A stretch of DNA of 12,657 bases from Candidatus Vogelbacteria bacterium (GCA_011049365.1 DSBD01000035.1:1-12657), one strand, 5' to 3'; positions 1-7,890 are shown, numbered from the stretch's first letter. The notes: generated by a model from the sequence alone, not told the origin. Made by a program: numbers and translations.

Positions 1-1192
1 AATCTATATATTTGGCTGAGGACTTATGCCAACTTATATTTTTAGTTTCCCGACACCCTTCACAAGAAAGAACATTTCTCAATTGTGGCCAATCAATGAC
101 CGCCACCATTTTACTCGCCATATCTTCTATATCCCAAAAATCTGTTTTCAAAGCATTACTTAAAATTTCCGCCACGCCAGATTGATAAGAAACCAAAACC
201 GGAGTTCCGGTCTGTAAAGACTCTAGTGGAGTCAAACCAAACGGTTCGGAAACCGACGGCATAACATATAAATCAGCTGAATGATATAATCCATCCAATT
301 CCCTTCCTCGCAAAAAACCGGCAAAGATTATTTTATCAGCTATTCCCATCTCAGCCGCCTGTCGAATGACTTGATTTTCCATATCACCTGAACCGGCAAT
401 GACAAAATAAGTTTTAGGTCGAACGCGTAAAACTTCTTTAGCAGCTTTCAAGAAGTAATCAGGTCCCTTTTGTAAAGTTAATCGACCAACAAATAAAATT
501 ATTTTATAACCCTCTTGTCGAGCCAAAGAAATAAAATTGGGAATATGCGACAAATCTTTCTCTTCATGTTCTATACCATTATGAATCGCCCTAACTTTTT
601 GAGGATTAATGCCATATTTTTCTATAACCATATCCCTAGTTCTATTACTAATAGCAATAATACCATCAGCTGCCTCCATTCCTTCTTTTTCTATTTTATA
701 AACATCAGGATTAGCTCCAGTTCCACCAGAACGGTCAAATTCAGTAGCATGAACATGAATTACTAACGGTTTACCGGAAATTTTTTTAGCCATTATTCCA
801 GCCGGAAAAGTCAGCCAATCATGAGCATGAATAATATCAAAATTTTCTTTTTTGGCTATCCTTTGAGCCCTCAGACCATATAATCTAACCTCTTCTAAAA
901 GCGTCTGACCATAACAATTTGTTGATTTTTCCCCAGCTAAACAAGATTGATATTGGTCAGGTGTGATATAGGGATGAAAAAAACCATTCAAACCTATCAC
1001 ATCAACTTCGGGAATATCGGCAAAACAAAGACGAATATTTTTTTCTGTAATCGACATTTTCTTGGGTAAAACAAAAGTCACCCGACAACAAAGGTCAGAT
1101 AAGGCTCTGACTATTCCTCGGCAAGCAGTCCCCAGTCCTCCACTATTTTGTGGCGGGAATTCCCAACCAAACATAAGGACACGCAAATTCAT
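1..1192 (-). CDS. GT4-type (GT-B fold) glycosyltransferase, C-terminus cut by window edge
   Basis: This reading frame stays open for 397 codons from ATG at 1192 down to base 1 with no stop, so the C-terminal end is missing. The start resembles glycogen/starch-synthase-like and GT4 enzymes: a first beta strand with GWEFPP (9-14), then the glycine-rich donor loop SGGLGTA (17-23). HAHDW (122-126) and HVHATEFDR (146-154) follow in the N-terminal Rossmann domain. The C-terminal domain has GRLTLQKG (236-243), with the phosphate-binding Arg and Lys, and EPFGLTPLE (316-324), the EX7E signature of retaining GT-B enzymes. It should transfer a sugar from a nucleotide-sugar donor; the acceptor (alpha-glucan, cell-surface glycan or a small molecule) cannot be read from the sequence. 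There is no signal peptide, so a cytoplasmic location is expected. It lies 61 bases downstream of enolase but has its own promoter touching the ATG and no Shine-Dalgarno sequence. The family call is firm and the substrate is unknown. Confidence 0.9.
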   Translation of the reverse strand, partial: MNLRVLMFGWEFPPQNSGGLGTACRGIVRALSDLCCRVTFVLPKKMSITEKNIRLCFADIPEVDVIGLNGFFHPYITPDQYQSCLAGEKSTNCYGQTLLEEVRLYGLRAQRIAKKENFDIIHAHDWLTFPAGIMAKKISGKPLVIHVHATEFDRSGGTGANPDVYKIEKEGMEAADGIIAISNRTRDMVIEKYGINPQKVRAIHNGIEHEEKDLSHIPNFISLARQEGYKIILFVGRLTLQKGPDYFLKAAKEVLRVRPKTYFVIAGSGDMENQVIRQAAEMGIADKIIFAGFLRGRELDGLYHSADLYVMPSVSEPFGLTPLESLQTGTPVLVSYQSGVAEILSNALKTDFWDIEDMASKMVAVIDWPQLRNVLSCEGCRETKNISWHKSSAKYID

Positions 1193-1227
1193 ATCACTAT
1201 TATAACAAGTCTATTTTTTTAAAGCAA
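1193..1227 (-). promoter_or_regulatory. Extended -10 promoter abutting the glycosyltransferase ATG (predicted leaderless)
   Basis: On the minus strand a perfect TATAAT (1199-1204) is preceded by TG and one base, giving the extended -10 TGTTATAAT. Only six bases separate it from the ATG at 1192, so transcription should start at or next to the A of the start codon. A partial -35, TTGCTT (1222-1227), lies 17 bases upstream. There is no Shine-Dalgarno sequence before this ATG. The box is seen in the sequence; the leaderless start is inferred. Confidence 0.6.
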
Positions 1228-1253
1228 AAGATAAACCTAACAATAGTAGGTAA

Positions 1254-2426
1254 TTAATTATTTAAAATATCTTTTTCCACATTAATTTTTAATAGACGAT
1301 TATATTTACTAATCCTTTCTCCACGAGCCGGTGCCCCCAGCTTAAATCCATCAGCCCCTACTCCAAAAGCCAAATCAGCTATAAAGTCATCATTAGTCTC
1401 CCCGCTACGGTGAGAAACAAAGATTCGCCAATTGTTTTGCTTGGCTATCTTAATGGCTTCCAAGGTTTCTGATAATGTGCCGATCTGATTTGGTTTTATT
1501 ATCACGCCATTTATCATTTCTTTCATTTCCGGTTTGGAAAGTAATTTCGGATTAGTTACTGTTAAATCATCACCGACAATATCTACTTTATTTGAAAATT
1601 CTGAAAAAACTCTTCGCCAAGCTGAAAAATCACCTTCACCAAAAGGATCTTCTAAATAAGTGAGAGGAAAATTATCAATCATTTGTGAATAAGCTTCAAA
1701 TAATTCTTCTTCAGTTAAATCAGCTATATTATCAGCGGCCGCATCTAAGCCGAAAGAAAATTTTATTTCACTTCTGCTTAAAGCTTTTTTTATCAGTTCA
1801 AAAGGATAGTTATTATCATCAAGACTTGGAGCATATCCGCCTTCATCACCAACTGCTGTCCCGGAAGGATAGGTTTTTAGTAATTGACCCAAGTTATTAT
1901 AAACTTTAAGAATAATTTCAATAGCTTCTTTAATATTATTGGTTTCCGGAATCAAAATATATTCCTGAAAATCCAAACCACTTTGCGCATGTAAGCCACC
2001 ATTAATTAGGTTAGCTAAAAGTTTGGGAGCTTGAGGGTGAGAACCGGTCAATTGAGATAAATATAACCATAAGGGTTTATTATCTACTTTGGCCATTAAA
2101 CGAGCTGAAGCTAAAGATATAGCTAAAATAGCATTACCACCTAAATTACTCTTATCCTCACTACCATCTAATTCTTTCAAGCGATTATCTATCCCCTCTT
2201 GATTATCTAATGAAAAATCTTTTAGAGCTTGGTTTATTTTATCATTGACATTACTAACCGCTTCTTCGGCCTCTCGACTAACCGCTTCTCCTTTACCTCG
2301 ACTTTTACCTTGAGGTACTCCGGCGACGGCCTCTAAGCCGGTATCGGAAAATATTTTCGCTTCCAAAGTCCATTGACCTCGAGAATCTAGTATAGTTTGG
2401 GCTTTTATCTTTTCTATTCTAGCCAT
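1254..2426 (-). CDS. eno: Enolase (phosphopyruvate hydratase), divergent N-terminal region
   Basis: Enolase interconverts 2-phosphoglycerate and phosphoenolpyruvate in the cytoplasm. The catalytic set is complete by motif: Ser42 in the first mobile loop, His146 in GGLHA, Glu155 in FQE, Glu195 in GDEGGYAP, metal ligands Asp228, Glu259 (LEDP) and Asp286 (GDDLTVTN), Lys311 (IKPNQIGT), the SHRSGET loop (338-344) and Lys362 in the FKLGAP segment. At 390 residues it is shorter than the usual 410-430, mainly between the first loop and the GGLHA motif. The N-terminal signature is altered. The usual DSRGNPTVE reads DSRGQWTLE, and the usual SGASTG loop reads QGKSRG (39-44), although the metal-binding serine is kept. 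The start is ATG 2426, six bases after the stop of the dehydrogenase gene, with no clear Shine-Dalgarno sequence. It is the last gene of the four-gene metabolic operon and uses the product of the glycerate kinase encoded first. An active enolase is very likely. Confidence 0.95.
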   Translation of the reverse strand: MARIEKIKAQTILDSRGQWTLEAKIFSDTGLEAVAGVPQGKSRGKGEAVSREAEEAVSNVNDKINQALKDFSLDNQEGIDNRLKELDGSEDKSNLGGNAILAISLASARLMAKVDNKPLWLYLSQLTGSHPQAPKLLANLINGGLHAQSGLDFQEYILIPETNNIKEAIEIILKVYNNLGQLLKTYPSGTAVGDEGGYAPSLDDNNYPFELIKKALSRSEIKFSFGLDAAADNIADLTEEELFEAYSQMIDNFPLTYLEDPFGEGDFSAWRRVFSEFSNKVDIVGDDLTVTNPKLLSKPEMKEMINGVIIKPNQIGTLSETLEAIKIAKQNNWRIFVSHRSGETNDDFIADLAFGVGADGFKLGAPARGERISKYNRLLKINVEKDILNN

Positions 2427-2432
2427 CTTTAT

Positions 2433-3458
2433 TTAATTAACTAAATTAATCGGTTGACCAGCTAAATATTTTTGAATATTTTCAATTGTAGTTGAAGTAA
2501 TTCTTTTCAAAGCCTCAGTAGTATTGAAAGCATTATGAGGAGTAATGATAACATTGGGCATATCAATTAATAGATGATTAGCCAACATAGTTTTATAATC
2601 CGGGTCTTTATCCAAGGTTCGGCCACCAGTCATTAAAGCCAATTCATCCTTGATTGAGCCCTCCTCTTCCAAAACATCCAGCGCTGCTCCAGCTAAATGT
2701 CCTTGGGCTAAAGAACGTATTAAAGCTTCAGTTTTAACTATCGGCCCCCGAGCGGTATTTATAAGATAGGCGCCTTTTTTACATAAAGCCAGAGTTTCTT
2801 CATTTAAGAGGTGATGAGTAGCCGGTAAATATGGTGTATGGATGGTTATAATATCAGCTTGCTTTAAAACATTTTCCAAAGTGTCATAAGTAAAACCATA
2901 TTCTTGAGCTAATTCAGGATTAGGATGAGGATCATAAGCTAAAACTTCCATATCAAAACCTTTGGCGATTTTGATAACATTTGAACCTATTCGACCAACA
3001 CCAATAACCGCCAACTTCTTACCACTTAAATCAAAACCCCTTAAACCCTCTAAATCAAAACTACCGGTTTCTCTGACTCGGTTATAACTATCATATATTT
3101 TTCTAGAAAGGGCCAAGAGAAGAGCGAAAGTATATTCCGCCACTGTATCTGAACCATAAGAAGGAACATTGGCAACTTTTATTCCTCTTTTATTACATTC
3201 CTCCAAATCTATATGGTCATAACCAGTAGAACGAGTAGCAATTAGTTTTATATTTGGCAAACGCTCTAATATATCTTTATTAATCGCCGAATCAACAAAG
3301 ACTGAAATAACTTCAAAATCAGATTGAGGCATTATAACTTCCGGCCTGAGAACTTCCTGACTAGTGGTTACTTTTACATCTTGACCAGCAAAAAAATCAC
3401 CAATAATTAATTCTTCTTTTTCCCAATCTTCTAGTTGAAAGAAAGCTATATTTCTCAT
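2433..3458 (-). CDS. NAD-dependent D-2-hydroxyacid dehydrogenase, D-lactate dehydrogenase-like
   Basis: This 341-residue protein has the two-domain fold of the D-2-hydroxyacid dehydrogenases. Residues 1 to about 105 and the C-terminal tail form the catalytic domain, and the middle is the Rossmann domain. Visible motifs are the dinucleotide loop GVGRIG (153-158), an acidic residue after the second strand (Asp176 in AYDPHP) that favours NADH over NADPH, NTARG with substrate-binding Arg237, DVLEEE with catalytic Glu264, and TPHNAF with the proton-relay His308. The extended segment between the glutamate and the histidine (about 267-300) resembles D-lactate dehydrogenases more than short glyoxylate/hydroxypyruvate reductases. 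The likely reaction is pyruvate to D-lactate with NADH oxidation, which fits its place between PEP synthase and enolase. Reduction of hydroxypyruvate to glycerate, which would feed the glycerate kinase of the same operon, is the main alternative. It starts 17 bases after the upstream stop and lacks a Shine-Dalgarno sequence. Confidence 0.88.
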   Translation of the reverse strand: MRNIAFFQLEDWEKEELIIGDFFAGQDVKVTTSQEVLRPEVIMPQSDFEVISVFVDSAINKDILERLPNIKLIATRSTGYDHIDLEECNKRGIKVANVPSYGSDTVAEYTFALLLALSRKIYDSYNRVRETGSFDLEGLRGFDLSGKKLAVIGVGRIGSNVIKIAKGFDMEVLAYDPHPNPELAQEYGFTYDTLENVLKQADIITIHTPYLPATHHLLNEETLALCKKGAYLINTARGPIVKTEALIRSLAQGHLAGAALDVLEEEGSIKDELALMTGGRTLDKDPDYKTMLANHLLIDMPNVIITPHNAFNTTEALKRITSTTIENIQKYLAGQPINLVN

Positions 3459-3475
3459 AGATAAAAATTTAATTA

Positions 3476-5905
3476 CTAAAGTTTCATCTTTTTCTCAGTT
3501 TCAGCAATGGCCAAGATGGTCTTCAAAACTGTATCCGGATTTAAAGAAACTGTTTCTATACCTTTCTCCACCAAAAATTGAGCAAATTCTGGATAATCAG
3601 AAGGTGCTTGTCCGCAAATACCGATATATTTCTTACGTTGACGACATTTTTCTATTACTTCAGCTATCATATCTTTGACGGCTGGGTGATTTTCATTAGC
3701 TATACCAGCTAAAACTGCCGAATCTCTATCTAAACCTAAGACCAATTGAGTCAAATCATTAGAACCGATAGACATCCCATCAAAAATATCTAAAAATTTA
3801 TCAGCTTGAATTATATTTGATGGTATTTCACACATAACATAGACTTTCAAATCTTTATCTTTTTTCCTATCTAAACCATTTTTACTCATAACTTTCAAAA
3901 CCTTTTCTCCTTCTTCAACCGTTCGACAAAAAGGAATCATCGGTAAAACATTTTTTAAACCAATTTCATTTCTAACTTTAGCCAAAGCTTGACATTCTAA
4001 ACAAAAAGATTCTTCAAAATCAGGGTGATAATAGCGAGAAGCTCCCCGCCAACCAATCATCGGATTCTCTTCTTCCGGTTCATAAAGTTCCCCACCAATC
4101 AAAGTCCGATATTCATTAGTCTTAAAATCAGAGAAGCGAATAATGGCCGGTTCGGGCCAAAAAGCAGCACCAATCTTAGCTATACCTTCAGCTAATTCAC
4201 TTATATAGTAATCTTTTTTATTTTTATGTTCCTTGGCCATTTCTTCTATCACCTTGGCTATTTTTTTCTTCTTAGCATCTTTACTCTTTCTCAAACTTTC
4301 ATATTCCAACAAAGCCCTAGGATGAATACGGATATAAGAACTGATGATGAATTCCAAACGACCCAAACCGACACCTTTGGCCGGTAGATAATGATAGCGG
4401 AAAGCTTCTTCTGGTGACCCAATATTAATAGTCACTTTAGTTTTAGTCTCCGGAACTCCGCCTAATTTATGAATTTTTACTCTATGTTTTAATTCTCCTT
4501 GATAAATTATGCCCGCATCACCGAAAGAACAATCAATTGTAACCATTTGTCCATTTTTTAACTTTTTTGTCGCTTCACCTGAACCAACAATACAAGGTAT
4601 ACCCAATTCTCTGGAAACTATAGCGGCATGACTGGTTCTGCCTCCCTTGTCAGTAATTATCGCCGAAGCAATTTTCATAATTGGCTCCCAATCAGGATCA
4701 GTAATTTCAGTTACCAATACTTCACCGGGTTTGAAATCATTTATCTTACTGGCTGATAAAATAACTCTTACTTTACCAGAAGCAATTTTAGCTCCGACCG
4801 CCGTACCTCTTAAAATTTCTTTTCCTTTTTCTTCCAAAATATATTCTTTATACTCATCAGCCGCCATCATAGAATGAACTGTTTCCGGTCTGGCTTGAAC
4901 TATAAACAACTCTCCCGTTTTACCATCCTTAGCCCATTCAATATCCATTGGTTGATACTTTTTCTTTTTCTTGGAAAAATATTTTTCTATCGTCACCGTC
5001 CAAGCAGCCAAAGTAATTATATCATCATCTATTAAACTAAAAATATCTCTGTCCTTTACCGGTACCGGTACTTTTTTGGTTGGGTTCTTGGTATTACCGT
5101 AAATCATCTTAATATCTTTTTTGCCTAAAGTTTTTGATAAGATAGACTTATAACCTTTTTCTAAGGTTGGTTTGAAGACTATGAATTCATCGGGAGTTAC
5201 CGCTCCTTGAACCACCATTTCGCCCAAGCCATAAGAAGAATTTATCATTACCACTTTATCAAAACCAGTCTCGGTATCCAAAGAAAAAGCCACCCCACTG
5301 GAAGCTAAATCACTTCTGACCATCTTTTGAACAGCTACCGAAAGAGAAACATCAAAATGAGAAAATCCTTTATCGGTTCTATATGATATGGCTCTATTAG
5401 TAAACAAAGAGGCAAAACAATTTCTAACTGCATCAAGAAGCTCTTTTTCTCCTTTAATATTTAAATAGGTCTCTTGTTGGCCGGCAAAAGAAGCATCCGG
5501 TAAATCTTCAGCTGTCGCCGATGACCTGACCGCTACATCTGTGTTTTTCTGTTTATAATCACCGCTTAATTTTTCATAAGCTAATAATATCTCTTTTTTC
5601 ATATCCTCCGGAATATTACCGGTTCTTATAAGGTCACGAATTAATTTACCTCTTCGGCCTAAATCACGAATATTATGAGTATCTAAACCTTTTAATATTT
5701 CTTCTAATTTTTGACGGAAATTATTTTCATCTATAAAACGATTATAGGCATAGGAAGTAACGGCAAAACCGTTAGGAACCCTCACTCCTAAAGGTGAAAG
5801 CTGTCTATACATCTCACCCAAAGAAGCATTTTTACCTCCAACTAAAGGTACATCTTCAGAACCTAATTCATCAAACCATAAAATTAATTTTTTATCTTTA
5901 CTCAT
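3476..5905 (-). CDS. ppsA: Phosphoenolpyruvate synthase (pyruvate, water dikinase)
   Basis: The 809-residue enzyme interconverts pyruvate + ATP + water and PEP + AMP + phosphate. Domain order is canonical. An ATP-grasp nucleotide-binding domain covers about 1-345, with GGKNASLGEM (23-32) and RSSATAEDLPDASFAGQQET (127-146). The mobile phosphohistidine domain has GGRTSHAAI with phosphorylated His426. The C-terminal TIM barrel has GLGRLEF (513-519), MCEIPSN (691-697), GSNDLTQ (714-720) and GICGQAPSD with catalytic Cys764. The histidine motif and length match PEP synthase rather than pyruvate phosphate dikinase, which is longer and has a different histidine context. It sits between glycerate kinase (38-base gap upstream) and the dehydrogenase (17-base gap downstream). 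In an organism using glycerate or lacking pyruvate kinase it could run towards pyruvate and ATP. No Shine-Dalgarno sequence precedes ATG 5905. Confidence 0.97.
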   Translation of the reverse strand: MSKDKKLILWFDELGSEDVPLVGGKNASLGEMYRQLSPLGVRVPNGFAVTSYAYNRFIDENNFRQKLEEILKGLDTHNIRDLGRRGKLIRDLIRTGNIPEDMKKEILLAYEKLSGDYKQKNTDVAVRSSATAEDLPDASFAGQQETYLNIKGEKELLDAVRNCFASLFTNRAISYRTDKGFSHFDVSLSVAVQKMVRSDLASSGVAFSLDTETGFDKVVMINSSYGLGEMVVQGAVTPDEFIVFKPTLEKGYKSILSKTLGKKDIKMIYGNTKNPTKKVPVPVKDRDIFSLIDDDIITLAAWTVTIEKYFSKKKKKYQPMDIEWAKDGKTGELFIVQARPETVHSMMAADEYKEYILEEKGKEILRGTAVGAKIASGKVRVILSASKINDFKPGEVLVTEITDPDWEPIMKIASAIITDKGGRTSHAAIVSRELGIPCIVGSGEATKKLKNGQMVTIDCSFGDAGIIYQGELKHRVKIHKLGGVPETKTKVTINIGSPEEAFRYHYLPAKGVGLGRLEFIISSYIRIHPRALLEYESLRKSKDAKKKKIAKVIEEMAKEHKNKKDYYISELAEGIAKIGAAFWPEPAIIRFSDFKTNEYRTLIGGELYEPEEENPMIGWRGASRYYHPDFEESFCLECQALAKVRNEIGLKNVLPMIPFCRTVEEGEKVLKVMSKNGLDRKKDKDLKVYVMCEIPSNIIQADKFLDIFDGMSIGSNDLTQLVLGLDRDSAVLAGIANENHPAVKDMIAEVIEKCRQRKKYIGICGQAPSDYPEFAQFLVEKGIETVSLNPDTVLKTILAIAETEKKMKL

Positions 5906-5943
5906 TTTTATATTTATATCTTTTAAACTATTAATAACTTAAA

Positions 5944-7254
5944 TTATAACATATCAGCTTTTGCTTTTGTAGCCACAACCAAGTCCGCTACATTAATGCC
6001 TGTTAAACCAGTGTTGATTGTCTGACCAATTCTATTAAAAAAAGTATAGGAGTCATTATTAAGTAGATAATCTTTAATTGATAGATTATTTTCCCTGGCT
6101 TTGGTTTTAGTTATTACATCAGCTATAGCTCCGGCTGAAGGAGTGTTGTCAAAACCATCAGTAGCAACAGCCATAATCAATTCTCCCTCTTCTATGTATT
6201 CTAAACTAGCTAAAGCCAATTCTTGATTACGACCTCCTTGGCCCTGACCTGTTATATTAACTGTTGTTTCGCCTCCGTATATTAAAGCCGAGCCATTAGG
6301 TATCTTTTTTAATTCTTGAGCAATCTGTCTTCCTACTTCTTGCGCCTCACCGGTTAAAGTATTTGTTTTGATTATCGGCTCAAAACCCATTATTTTTAAT
6401 TTTTCTGCCATAGCTAAAGTAGCCAACTTATTATTAGCTACTAATATATTTTTAGTTTGCTTAAAATACTTCTCATCTTTAGGAGTTTCAATTAAATATT
6501 CATCTTTAAGGCCATTAAGATTATATTTATGAATTATTTTTAAAGCATCGGCTACAGTTGTCTTATCCAAAACCGTCGGACCAGAAGATATAAAACTTAA
6601 ATCATCACCGACCACATCAGAAAATATTAAATTTATTAAACGAGCTTCATTTGTATAGGTGGGCCACCAACCACCACGAGCTGTGGATAAATGTTTGCGA
6701 ACGGTATTTATCTCTACAATATCAGCTCCTTGTTTAAAAAGACTCTCCAACCATCCCTTCTCATCGCTAACAGAAAAATCACCGGTTGGCTGGGCTAAAA
6801 GGGTTGAACCGCCACCGGAGATTATTCCTATAACAATATCTTCCGGTTGAGTTGATTTTAATAATTTTATTAACTCTTTCGTAGCTAAAACATTATTATC
6901 GGTTGGATAAGGATGATCGCCTTTATAATACCTCAAAGGAGCAAGAAAATCTTTTTCTTTATCAGCCAAATCAATGACAACACCATCTCTTATATCCGGC
7001 CCAAAAATATTATTTAACTCTTGAACTGCTTGATATGAACATTTGCCGACAGCAACCACCAATATTTTTCCTGTGGGAGTTAGACTAAATTCTTCGTCAC
7101 CGACAATAATTCTTCTAGTCTCTTTGTTATAAGATAAATTAACCGAAATCAAATGAGAAGTATTTAAAAAATCTAGAGTATAAGAAAAAGATTCCAAAAC
7201 CGCTTTTCTCTCCTGATTGATGGCTAAGTCGTCAAAATTTTTTATCATTAACAC
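5944..7254 (-). CDS. gckA: Glycerate 2-kinase, MOFRL/DUF4147 family
   Basis: This 434-436 residue protein matches the class II glycerate kinases (GckA/TtuD type) that phosphorylate D-glycerate to 2-phosphoglycerate with ATP. Family motifs appear in order: SGGGSTLL (146-153), NTVRKHLSTARGG (183-195), SDVVGDD (212-218), GGETTVN (327-333), GGRNQELAL (340-348) and ATDGFDNTPSAGA (364-376). The C-terminal MOFRL module closes with NTGLTGINVADLV (414-426). The open frame can begin at GTG 7254, but ATG 7248 is the better start: the promoter -10 box ends two bases before the GTG and eight before the ATG, so an mRNA would begin almost at the ATG and could not include the GTG. It is the first gene of the operon containing PEP synthase, the dehydrogenase and enolase, and makes the enolase substrate. 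Annotation as hydroxypyruvate reductase is a common database alias for this family, but the sequence fits the kinase. Confidence 0.93.
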   Translation of the reverse strand: MLMIKNFDDLAINQERKAVLESFSYTLDFLNTSHLISVNLSYNKETRRIIVGDEEFSLTPTGKILVVAVGKCSYQAVQELNNIFGPDIRDGVVIDLADKEKDFLAPLRYYKGDHPYPTDNNVLATKELIKLLKSTQPEDIVIGIISGGGSTLLAQPTGDFSVSDEKGWLESLFKQGADIVEINTVRKHLSTARGGWWPTYTNEARLINLIFSDVVGDDLSFISSGPTVLDKTTVADALKIIHKYNLNGLKDEYLIETPKDEKYFKQTKNILVANNKLATLAMAEKLKIMGFEPIIKTNTLTGEAQEVGRQIAQELKKIPNGSALIYGGETTVNITGQGQGGRNQELALASLEYIEEGELIMAVATDGFDNTPSAGAIADVITKTKARENNLSIKDYLLNNDSYTFFNRIGQTINTGLTGINVADLVVATKAKADML

Positions 7255-7287
7255 TTATTATATCAAATATCTTTGAAATATCCACAA
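7249..7287 (-). promoter_or_regulatory. Extended -10 promoter of the glycerate kinase operon (predicted leaderless)
   Basis: The minus strand carries TGATATAAT, an extended -10 with a perfect TATAAT at 7257-7262, eight bases before ATG 7248. The expected start of transcription lies one or two bases before the ATG. The -35 is poor (TTGTGG at 7282-7287, spacing 19), which is typical of promoters relying on the TG extension. The promoter starts right after the terminator of the preceding gene, so it should drive the whole gckA-ppsA-dehydrogenase-eno operon. Confidence 0.6.
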
Positions 7288-7291
7288 CTAA

Positions 7292-7320
7292 ACAAAACCC
7301 GGTTTTGAGCCGGGTTTTGT
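7292..7320 (-). terminator. Rho-independent terminator of the thioredoxin-fold gene
   Basis: A perfect 11-bp inverted repeat (arms 7292-7302 and 7310-7320, ACAAAACCCGG read on the + strand) encloses a 7-base loop. On the minus strand the second arm ends in a T-rich run that continues TTTAG, as expected for an intrinsic terminator. It lies 16 bases past the stop of the gene at 7336-7890 and just before the next promoter. Confidence 0.85.
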
Positions 7321-7335
7321 GAATCTGGAATTGCT

Positions 7336-7890
7336 TTAAACTTTTTTCTCGCGGTTAGAAGAAATCAGAAAAATAACCAGAAACAATGGTAAAGAAATCA
7401 TTATCAACATCACTGGCCAATTAATACCACCGTTAGCTCTGGCTAATTGGTCTTCTCCTGACATAATATTGTCCACACCGTCATCTAAAGCCATAGTATC
7501 AGTATCAACTAAACCGGCCAAAATATCAGGACAATCATTTTCTAAACAATAATCTATCATTTCTCTTATTTGTTTGCCGGAGCTATCGGGCCCACCAAAT
7601 CCGGAAACATAATCATCACCGATAATGGTAAAAGGCACGCCGGTTATATTTACACCCAATCTACTACCAGCCTCTGCCATAAGGGCTTGATTATTTCTGT
7701 CATAATAAGTTTCTAGACTAACAACTTTTATTTCCGGATAGTCGTTTTCCAGTTGCTCCATAAAAGATTTTTGATTCATGCAAAAAGGACAACCATCACC
7801 CCAAAAGAAGTAGACTGGTATTTCTTCCGCTCCAACCAAAATTGGTAGCATAAACAAAAAGAGTAAGGATAATAAAATATATTTTTTCAT
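7336..7890 (-). CDS. Membrane-anchored thioredoxin-fold protein with CPFC active site
   Basis: A 184-residue exported protein. Residues 1-20 are a signal peptide or anchor (KKY, then a long hydrophobic stretch ending VGAEE). The mature part starts a thioredoxin fold with the redox motif CPFC (Cys34, Cys37), in WGDGCPFC, followed by the cis-proline loop GVPFT (Pro86). A second cysteine pair, Cys115 and Cys120, sits in the helix after the fold. The C-terminus has an acidic linker, one transmembrane segment (about 158-177) and a short basic tail (NREKKV), so the catalytic domain should face outside with the tail in the cytoplasm. It probably reduces, oxidises or isomerises disulfides of exported proteins; direction cannot be told from sequence. 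It is transcribed alone, between a promoter at 7953-7982 and a terminator at 7292-7320. There is no DsbB, VKOR or DsbD partner gene in the window. Confidence 0.85.
   Translation of the reverse strand: MKKYILLSLLFLFMLPILVGAEEIPVYFFWGDGCPFCMNQKSFMEQLENDYPEIKVVSLETYYDRNNQALMAEAGSRLGVNITGVPFTIIGDDYVSGFGGPDSSGKQIREMIDYCLENDCPDILAGLVDTDTMALDDGVDNIMSGEDQLARANGGINWPVMLIMISLPLFLVIFLISSNREKKV

Noticed and set aside
515..766. Plus-strand open frame of 83 codons
   Set aside because: It is the antisense shadow of the glycosyltransferase, with low-complexity Asn/Ser/Phe-rich translation. The same reasoning removes the other plus-strand frames at 1685-1909, 4647-4877, 6659-6850, 8679-8870, 9051-9248, 10203-10448 and 12323-12565.
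3476..5905. Pyruvate phosphate dikinase as an alternative name
   Set aside because: The phosphohistidine motif GGRTSHAAI, the GICGQAPSD cysteine motif and the 809-residue length fit PEP synthase better.
5906..5918. A leaderless promoter before PEP synthase (TATAAA seven bases before the ATG)
   Set aside because: The box is imperfect, has no TG extension and no -35, and such strings are common in AT-rich spacers; the 38-base gap fits an ordinary operon junction.
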